From the NCBI RefSeq assembly GCF_028473145.1, contig NZ_CP092370.1, positions 1,736,001 through 1,800,000 on the forward strand: DNA of 64,000 nt, written 5' to 3'. Below the pieces are notes generated by a model. It made no database searches, had not been told where the DNA came from, and saw nothing but the letters and a program-made list of their open reading frames with translations. The position numbers and the translations under genes are program-made. Source of the DNA: Flavobacterium sp. CBA20B-1 (GTDB taxonomy: Bacteria; Bacteroidota; Bacteroidia; Flavobacteriales; Flavobacteriaceae). Of this stretch, positions 59,168 through 64,000 are shown piece after piece (positions within the stretch are counted from its first letter, which is position 1; every line of letters starts with the position of its first letter).

Positions 59168-60965
59168 AAAAAGAAGCTGTCCGAAAAGTCGGACAGCTTT
59201 TTTTTGTTGTATTTTTTCTCCAAAATAATTATCTTAGAGTTGCACAAAAAACCAACAATGGCTAAGGTAGTTTTTAAAAATCAAACAGGCAATAGTCCTG
59301 AACTTTTTCCGATTAATATTTTTGATAAAATCCCTAATAATCACCCTGTTCGATTAATCGAAGAGGTCGTTAACTCGTTGGATATTAGCAATATAATTAA
59401 GTTGTACAAAGGAGGTGGTACCTCTGCATATCATCCAAGAATGATGATTAAAGTGTTGTTTTACAGCTATTTGTCAAACGTTTATTCTTGCCGGAAAATA
59501 GCTAAAGCACTCACCGAAAACATCTATTTCATGTACATTTCGGGCAACTCTACGCCTGATTTCCGAACCATTAACGACTTTCGAGGGAAAATATTAAAAA
59601 ATCATATTCAACAACTATTTGCCGAAGTAGTGAAAATGCTGGTTGAAATGGGCTATGTAAGTCTTGATATTCAGTACATTGATGGAACAAAAATCGAAGC
59701 CAAATCGAATCGTTATACTTTTGTTTGGAGAGGTTCGATTGAAAAATACAAGGAAAAATTAGAAGTTAAAATCAACACGATTCTTTCAGATATCGAAAGT
59801 GCTATTCAGTCTGATAATCAAGAAATTAACAAAGAAGAATTACCTAAAAGCATCAATTCGGAAGAACTTCGGGAGAAGCTATCGATCTTGAATAAAAAGC
59901 TGAAAGAACCCACTAAAAAACAGGCAAAAGAGCTACAAAAACTTCAGGATGAGCATCTTCCAAAATTAGAAAAATACGAAAAAGACCTAGAAACTTTAGG
60001 CGATAGGAATTCTTACAGCAAAACCGACCCTGACGCTACTTTTATGCGGATGAAGGAAGATCACATGAAAAACGGACAGCTTAAACCGGCTTATAATACG
60101 CAGATTTCAACTGAAAATCAGTTTATTACCCACGTTTCCATCCATCAAAAACCGGGGGATACCACGACTTTGGAATCGCATCTTGATGGTTTTGAAAATC
60201 TCTATGGAAAACAAAGCAAAGATGTGGTTGCCGATGCAGGTTATGGAAGCGAAGAAAATTACGAAATGCTTGAAAATAAAAGCATTAAAGCCTACGTGAA
60301 GTACAATTATTTTCACAAAGAAGCGAAACGGACGATGAAAAATAATCCGTTTTTGGTTCAGAATTTATTCTACAACAAAGAACAAGATTTTTACGTTTGT
60401 CCGATGGGTCAACGAATGGAAAATGTTGGCAAAGGAAAACGAATTTCGAGCAACGGACACGAATCGCAAGTGTCTTATTATCAGGCAAAAAACTGTAATA
60501 ATTGTCCGCTTCGAGAGCAATGCTTCAATGCAAAAGGTAATCGCAGAATAGAAGTCAATCACCGGTTGAATGAGCTTAAAGAAAAGGCTCGAAATTTATT
60601 AACGAGCGAGAAAGGGCTGGAACATCGCAGTAAACGCCCTATAGAAGTAGAGGCTGTTTTTGGGCAACTCAAGCACAATAATGATTTTAATAGATTTACA
60701 TTCAAAGGCTTAGAGAAAGTAGAATTAGAATTTCTACTGATGGCTCTTGGACATAATTTTAGAAAAATGGTGGCTGTAGCAGTTGCGGGAAGAAAAACGG
60801 TATTCAAACGCCGTATTTTTGGTTCTAAACTTGTCATTTTTGTCGAATTTAGATGCTATCAGCGGTCTTTATTTCAAAAAAAGCAAGAAATTAACTTTAG
60901 TGATGATGTTGAAAAGTTAGTAGTATAACAAAGAGGCTATCCTTTTTGGACAGCCTCTTTTTTTT
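59168..60965 (+). mobile_element. IS1182-family insertion sequence
   Basis: About 1.8 kb. The left end reads AAAAAGAAGCTGTCC and the right end, reverse-complemented, AAAAAGAGGCTGTCC, an inverted repeat with one mismatch. Each end also folds on itself (GCTGTCCGAAAAGTCGGACAGC at 59175; GGCTATCC/GGACAGCC at 60935), which can act as terminators. A clear target duplication was not found. It holds one complete transposase gene. Confidence 0.8.
59258..60928 (+). CDS. IS1182-family transposase
   Basis: The ATG at 59258 was chosen (MAKVVFKNQTGNSPELFPIN); the longer frame starts inside the terminal hairpin. 556 residues with PVRLIEEVVNSLDIS, the first catalytic Asp in IQYIDGTKIEAKSNRYTFVW, the second in VVADAGYGSEENY, and Glu in EVEAVFGQLKHNNDFNRF. 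CPMGQRM, CNNCPLREQC is a zinc-ribbon-like insertion common in the family. The frame is intact, so the element may be active. Confidence 0.92.
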   Translation: MAKVVFKNQTGNSPELFPINIFDKIPNNHPVRLIEEVVNSLDISNIIKLYKGGGTSAYHPRMMIKVLFYSYLSNVYSCRKIAKALTENIYFMYISGNSTPDFRTINDFRGKILKNHIQQLFAEVVKMLVEMGYVSLDIQYIDGTKIEAKSNRYTFVWRGSIEKYKEKLEVKINTILSDIESAIQSDNQEINKEELPKSINSEELREKLSILNKKLKEPTKKQAKELQKLQDEHLPKLEKYEKDLETLGDRNSYSKTDPDATFMRMKEDHMKNGQLKPAYNTQISTENQFITHVSIHQKPGDTTTLESHLDGFENLYGKQSKDVVADAGYGSEENYEMLENKSIKAYVKYNYFHKEAKRTMKNNPFLVQNLFYNKEQDFYVCPMGQRMENVGKGKRISSNGHESQVSYYQAKNCNNCPLREQCFNAKGNRRIEVNHRLNELKEKARNLLTSEKGLEHRSKRPIEVEAVFGQLKHNNDFNRFTFKGLEKVELEFLLMALGHNFRKMVAVAVAGRKTVFKRRIFGSKLVIFVEFRCYQRSLFQKKQEINFSDDVEKLVV

Positions 60966-61001
60966 ATATCTAAAAGCTATAAACTAAAAGTTTACAACTC
61001 A

Positions 61002-61314
61002 TTAATCATTCAATTTTAAAACAGCCATAAATGCCGATTGTAGTATTTCTACGTTACCAACCTGGCGCATACTTTTTTTCCTGCTTTTTGTTTTTCTAAC
61101 AATTTACGTTTACGCAAAATATCAGCACCATAACATTATGCAGTAACATCCTATCGCAACGCTTTAATGGTTTCACGCACAATAATTTTCGCTCAAATGA
61201 CAACCTTAATAGGAATATCGAATTGCTGACGAGGGATCAATTCACGCAGTTTTTCGCACATTTTTTTAGATAGGATACGCATTATCTTCGTGAATTAAGG
61301 CTGAAAACGCATCA
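61002..61314 (-). pseudogene. lepA: Degenerate 3' fragment of lepA (elongation factor 4)
   Basis: The minus strand reads, with stops and shifts, SALIHEDNAYP, CEKLRELIPRQQFDIPI, AKIIVRETIKALR, DVTA, CYGADILRKRKLLEKQKAGK and, one frame over, MRQVGNVEILQSAFMAVLKL ending ND-stop at 61002. This is the conserved LepA C-terminus. Lys codons have become stops in at least two places, and one or more frameshifts are present, so it is dead. It is a stray duplicate of a housekeeping gene presumably intact elsewhere. Confidence 0.85.
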
Positions 61315-61336
61315 AGCAATTGATGCGTTTTTTTTC
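61303..61336. terminator. Hairpin identical to the YceI-gene terminator
   Basis: The same 31 bases as at 57200-57230, here followed by T8 on the plus strand. On the minus strand it follows the thioredoxin-like gene that ends at 61341, without a strong T-run beyond the stem on that side. It overlaps the 5' end of the lepA fragment. Confidence 0.7.
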
Positions 61337-61340
61337 TTCT

Positions 61341-61888
61341 TTATTCCCTAGGTAACTCGCGCATATTTTTAACAAAGACACCGTTTTCAAAAAAGAATAA
61401 ATTCCCTATTGTTTTATCTTTTGCATATCTGTCTAGACCTTGTAATTCATTTTCAAAATAAGAAACATAGCTTCTAAAGCGAGATTCTTTAAAGTAATGA
61501 CTATCTATAACATATAATTGCGAATCATATATTTCTTGCAAAGTATAATCTAAATTGGCATAACTTACCATTACCAGAAAAAGTTTGTAATTGTTTTTTT
61601 GAGCCCAATTCTCATAAACATATAAAGGTTTACAAAACTCAGACGAGCAACCACTTGCAAATGTATAAACCAATGCTTTAGGATATTTTTTTATTTCAGT
61701 GCGTAATTCAACTGGATTAATAACAAAAATGCGGTTTTTTCTACAGGTTGGTTGGGTTTAAAAGAAACAATCATTGCTTTGTGTTGTTCTTTTAAATTAT
61801 TATAATCGTCTGAAAAGCCGTTTACGATAATCAATCCGCATGAATTCAGAACGAATAAAAAAGGCAATAAATGAAAAAATTTTTTCAT
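61341..61888 (-). pseudogene. Thioredoxin-like lipoprotein split by a one-base shift in an A-run
   Basis: From the ATG at 61888 the product starts with a lipoprotein signal (FFHLLPFLFVLNSC). After KPNQPVEK the frame runs out (stop at 61691), while the frame one base over continues as NRIFVINPVELRTEIKKYPK and ALVYTFASGCSSEFCKPL to 61341. The junction is the A6 run at about 61733-61738; one extra A would join the halves into one protein of about 182 residues. The second half is thioredoxin-like, with SGCSSEFC at the active-site position (CxxxxC, not CxxC). Confidence 0.6.
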
Positions 61889-61955
61889 ATAACTGTTTGA
61901 TTGTTTCCTCAAATATATAAAAATGACTTTTTCAATAAACCCGAAAAAAAACACC

Positions 61956-63530
61956 TTATTGCAAGGTGTTTATTTTTTGTATCATGGGGTCTTGTTGTAA
62001 AATCCAGTGGTAATATGCATTATCGTCGTATAATTGGTACACGTATTCGGCAACCAAGTAAAACATGATATTGTTTTTATGACGGTCTAAGTTAAATGTA
62101 AGTCCACTTGCTTTTAAATGTGCTTTTAACTCATTAAAATATTTTGGATTGTTGTAGATACGCTCTGCTAACTGTTTGGGCGATAGTTTTTCCAAAACAG
62201 CACGTTCTTTTTCGATTTGTTCGAAAACGTAGTAGCTTACCAACGATGTTTTCATTAAAAGCTGTATAGCATCTTCCCCGTGTTTGTTTTTTAACGGCAC
62301 AAAAACATCTGGAACAATACCACCACCTCCAAACACAACTCTGCCTTTTATTGTTTTAAATTTAAGGCTGTCTGCTAAATGAATACTGTCTTTGGAATAC
62401 AACTCACCTGATTTGAAACGGTTGCTTAGATCGCTATTGTATTCATCTAGTCCATCGTTGTAGGGTTTTTGAATCGATCTACCTGAAGGCGTGTAATAAC
62501 GCGCTGTGGTCAACCGAACGGCAGATCCGTCGCCTAAATACATTTCGCGTTGCACCAATCCTTTTCCATAAGAACGTCGGCCAACGATTGTTCCCCGGTC
62601 GTTATCTTGAATGGCTCCGGCAATAATTTCGCTTGCAGATGCCGAATTTTCATTGATAAGAATATATAGTTTTTTATTAGTAAACAGCCCTTTGTTTGAT
62701 GCTTTGGTAATTTTTACATTACCTTTTTTGTTTACTGTTTTCACAATGATTTCGTTTCCGTCTAAGAAATCATCAGCAATTTGGATAGCCGGTTCCATAT
62801 ACCCGCCGCCGTTTTCGCGCAGGTCTAGCACCAACTCATTAATCCCTTGATTCAACAATGATTGCAAGCCGTTTTTAAATTCGGAATAGGTGGTTTCTGA
62901 AAATCGGTTTATTTTAATATAGCCCGTTTCGCTATCAATTTTTATAGCAGTATCCACGCTTTTTAGAGGCACTTCACCCCTTGCAATTTCAACATCAAAG
63001 GTTTTATTGGTAGATTTTCTATAAACTTTTAAAAGTGCTTTTGTGCCGGCATTTCCTTTTAAGAGGTTTACGATAGAATCGTTGGAAAGACCTTGATTGA
63101 ACAATTGCACCTTTTCGGCATATAGAATTCGGTCGCCCGGTTTTAGCCCTGCTTTGTCTGAAGGACCGCCTGGCAAAGGTTTTACAACTGCCAATGTATC
63201 GTTTAAAATATGGTAATTAATTCCGATACCTACAAAGGAACCTTTCATCACGTTTTGAACCTCATCAAATTCTGATTTTGAAATATAGGTAGAGTGTGGG
63301 TCTAATTGCGAAAGGATATTGTTAACCGTCATATCGATAATGGAATCGGTATTTACGTTGTCCACATATTCCTGCTCAATCAAGTCGATAAGTTTGTTTA
63401 GCTTCACGCGCCCTTTTTCTTCTTTAACAGAAAAGGGGGCACCGTTTTTAGCAAAAAATCCGCCTAAAACAATACCGGCTGCCAAGGAACCCATTGTTAT
63501 TAAAGGCCATAAATAATTTTTCTTACTCAT
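61956..63530 (-). CDS. C-terminal processing peptidase (S41 family)
   Basis: 524 residues. One N-terminal membrane anchor (LITMGSLAAGIVLGGFFA), a PDZ domain (GSFVGIGINYHILNDTLAVV, GPSDKAGLKPGDRIL) and the S41 protease domain. The catalytic Ser is in NENSASASEIIAGAIQDNDR and the Lys in GRRSYGKGLVQ. It degrades or trims envelope proteins in the periplasm. The C-terminal region (LSPKQLAERIYNNPKYFNE) is as in other Bacteroidetes CtpA. It overlaps the dCMP deaminase gene by 8 bp. Confidence 0.95.
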   Translation of the reverse strand: MSKKNYLWPLITMGSLAAGIVLGGFFAKNGAPFSVKEEKGRVKLNKLIDLIEQEYVDNVNTDSIIDMTVNNILSQLDPHSTYISKSEFDEVQNVMKGSFVGIGINYHILNDTLAVVKPLPGGPSDKAGLKPGDRILYAEKVQLFNQGLSNDSIVNLLKGNAGTKALLKVYRKSTNKTFDVEIARGEVPLKSVDTAIKIDSETGYIKINRFSETTYSEFKNGLQSLLNQGINELVLDLRENGGGYMEPAIQIADDFLDGNEIIVKTVNKKGNVKITKASNKGLFTNKKLYILINENSASASEIIAGAIQDNDRGTIVGRRSYGKGLVQREMYLGDGSAVRLTTARYYTPSGRSIQKPYNDGLDEYNSDLSNRFKSGELYSKDSIHLADSLKFKTIKGRVVFGGGGIVPDVFVPLKNKHGEDAIQLLMKTSLVSYYVFEQIEKERAVLEKLSPKQLAERIYNNPKYFNELKAHLKASGLTFNLDRHKNNIMFYLVAEYVYQLYDDNAYYHWILQQDPMIQKINTLQ

Positions 63531-63969
63531 ACAACAAAGAGCTTAAATCTTCTATCTGAACCACTTCCACTCCAGCTCTCTTTAAAAAATCGATACCAGC
63601 TAAATCTTTATAACTATTTTGATAAACCACACGCACAATACCTGCTTGGTGGATTAACTTGCTGCAGTCTTTGCAAGGACTCATTGTAATGTAAAGTGTT
63701 GCATTATCGCACGATTGCGTAGATTTGGCAACTTTTAGAATGGCGTTGGCTTCTGCATGTAGCACATACCATTTGGTGGTTCCTTCTTCGTCTTCACAAC
63801 AGTTCTCAAAACCCGATGGCGTACCGTTATATCCGTCGGATATAATCATTTTATCTTTAACGATAATGGCACCCACTTTTTTTCGCTGACAATAAGATAA
63901 CTGCCCCCACTCTTTTGCAATTTTTAAGTAGGCTTTGTCATACTTATTAAGCTTTGTTTGGTTTTTCAT
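63523..63969 (-). CDS. dCMP / cytidine deaminase family protein
   Basis: 148 residues. The zinc site is HAEANAILKV (His and catalytic Glu) with SPCKDCSKLI (two Cys ligands), as in ComE-type dCMP deaminases; DGYNGTPSGFENCCE is also typical. It supplies dUMP for thymidylate synthesis. The overlap with the CtpA gene points to an operon, whose promoter lies beyond or at the right edge. Confidence 0.93.
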   Translation of the reverse strand: MKNQTKLNKYDKAYLKIAKEWGQLSYCQRKKVGAIIVKDKMIISDGYNGTPSGFENCCEDEEGTTKWYVLHAEANAILKVAKSTQSCDNATLYITMSPCKDCSKLIHQAGIVRVVYQNSYKDLAGIDFLKRAGVEVVQIEDLSSLLYE

Positions 63970-64000
63970 ATATTGAAAAAAGGAACTATTTTGTTTTTTT

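Overview
The window looks like the chromosome of a Flavobacteriaceae bacterium (Flavobacterium/Myroides-like). The DNA is AT-rich. Promoter boxes of the Bacteroidetes TAnnTTTG type precede several genes. The order panC / short glycogen synthase / DUF4270 lipoprotein / glmS is, from memory, a common flavobacterial neighbourhood, and SusC/TonB-type outer-membrane proteins and many lipoproteins fit the same phylum. Genus and species cannot be fixed from the sequence alone.

Layout. 1-7.7 kb: pantothenate genes panC and panD, split by an IS982 element, then a glycogen synthase-like / DUF4270 / glmS operon. 7.9-10.2 kb: a three-gene operon with an Lgt-like lipid transferase homologue, a radical SAM protein of the Tes/MJ0619 type and a small membrane protein. 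10.4-13.2 kb: a phosphoesterase and decayed or hypothetical genes. 13.2-36.4 kb: an accessory array described below. 36.5-56.5 kb: core genes (ssb, a TonB/PepSY iron-uptake pair, two large beta-barrel paralogues, hemL operon, urocanate hydratase, lysine-type dehydrogenase, pckA). 56.6-61.9 kb: YceI, then a second small accessory patch with a fulvocin C-like cysteine-rich lipoprotein, DUF1573 and thioredoxin-like genes, an IS1182 element and a dead lepA fragment. 61.9-64 kb: a C-terminal processing protease and dCMP deaminase.

Main result. The 23-kb array has the architecture of an integron cassette array without an integrase in view (a CALIN-like array). All cargo genes lie on the minus strand. 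They are separated by imperfect-palindrome sites, most of which are 130-135 bp long once a 158-bp insert is subtracted. Read on the minus strand, each site starts with a box ending in CAACA and finishes with a CGTT box, as in attC. For most cassettes the sequence at the start of the cassette is complementary to the outer box of that cassette's own site (for example GTTGGGTGTA paired with TACACCCAAC), which is the expected signature of excisable cassettes. Cargo includes a restriction-modification system with two cytosine methyltransferases and a controller protein, a putative HEPN/Abi protein, a DUF262/DUF1524 (GmrSD-like) protein, a ParDE-type toxin-antitoxin pair, a DUF3276 protein, DUF6933, and secreted or lipoprotein genes.

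Two 2.39-kb copies of an element carrying a tyrosine recombinase plus an IS91-type HUH transposase sit exactly at the core junction of two of these sites. A GC-rich 158-bp hairpin element is inserted at the same position in three others. Several genes in the window look broken by in-frame stops or by one-base shifts in A-runs. These are either real pseudogenes, programmed frameshifts or homopolymer assembly errors.
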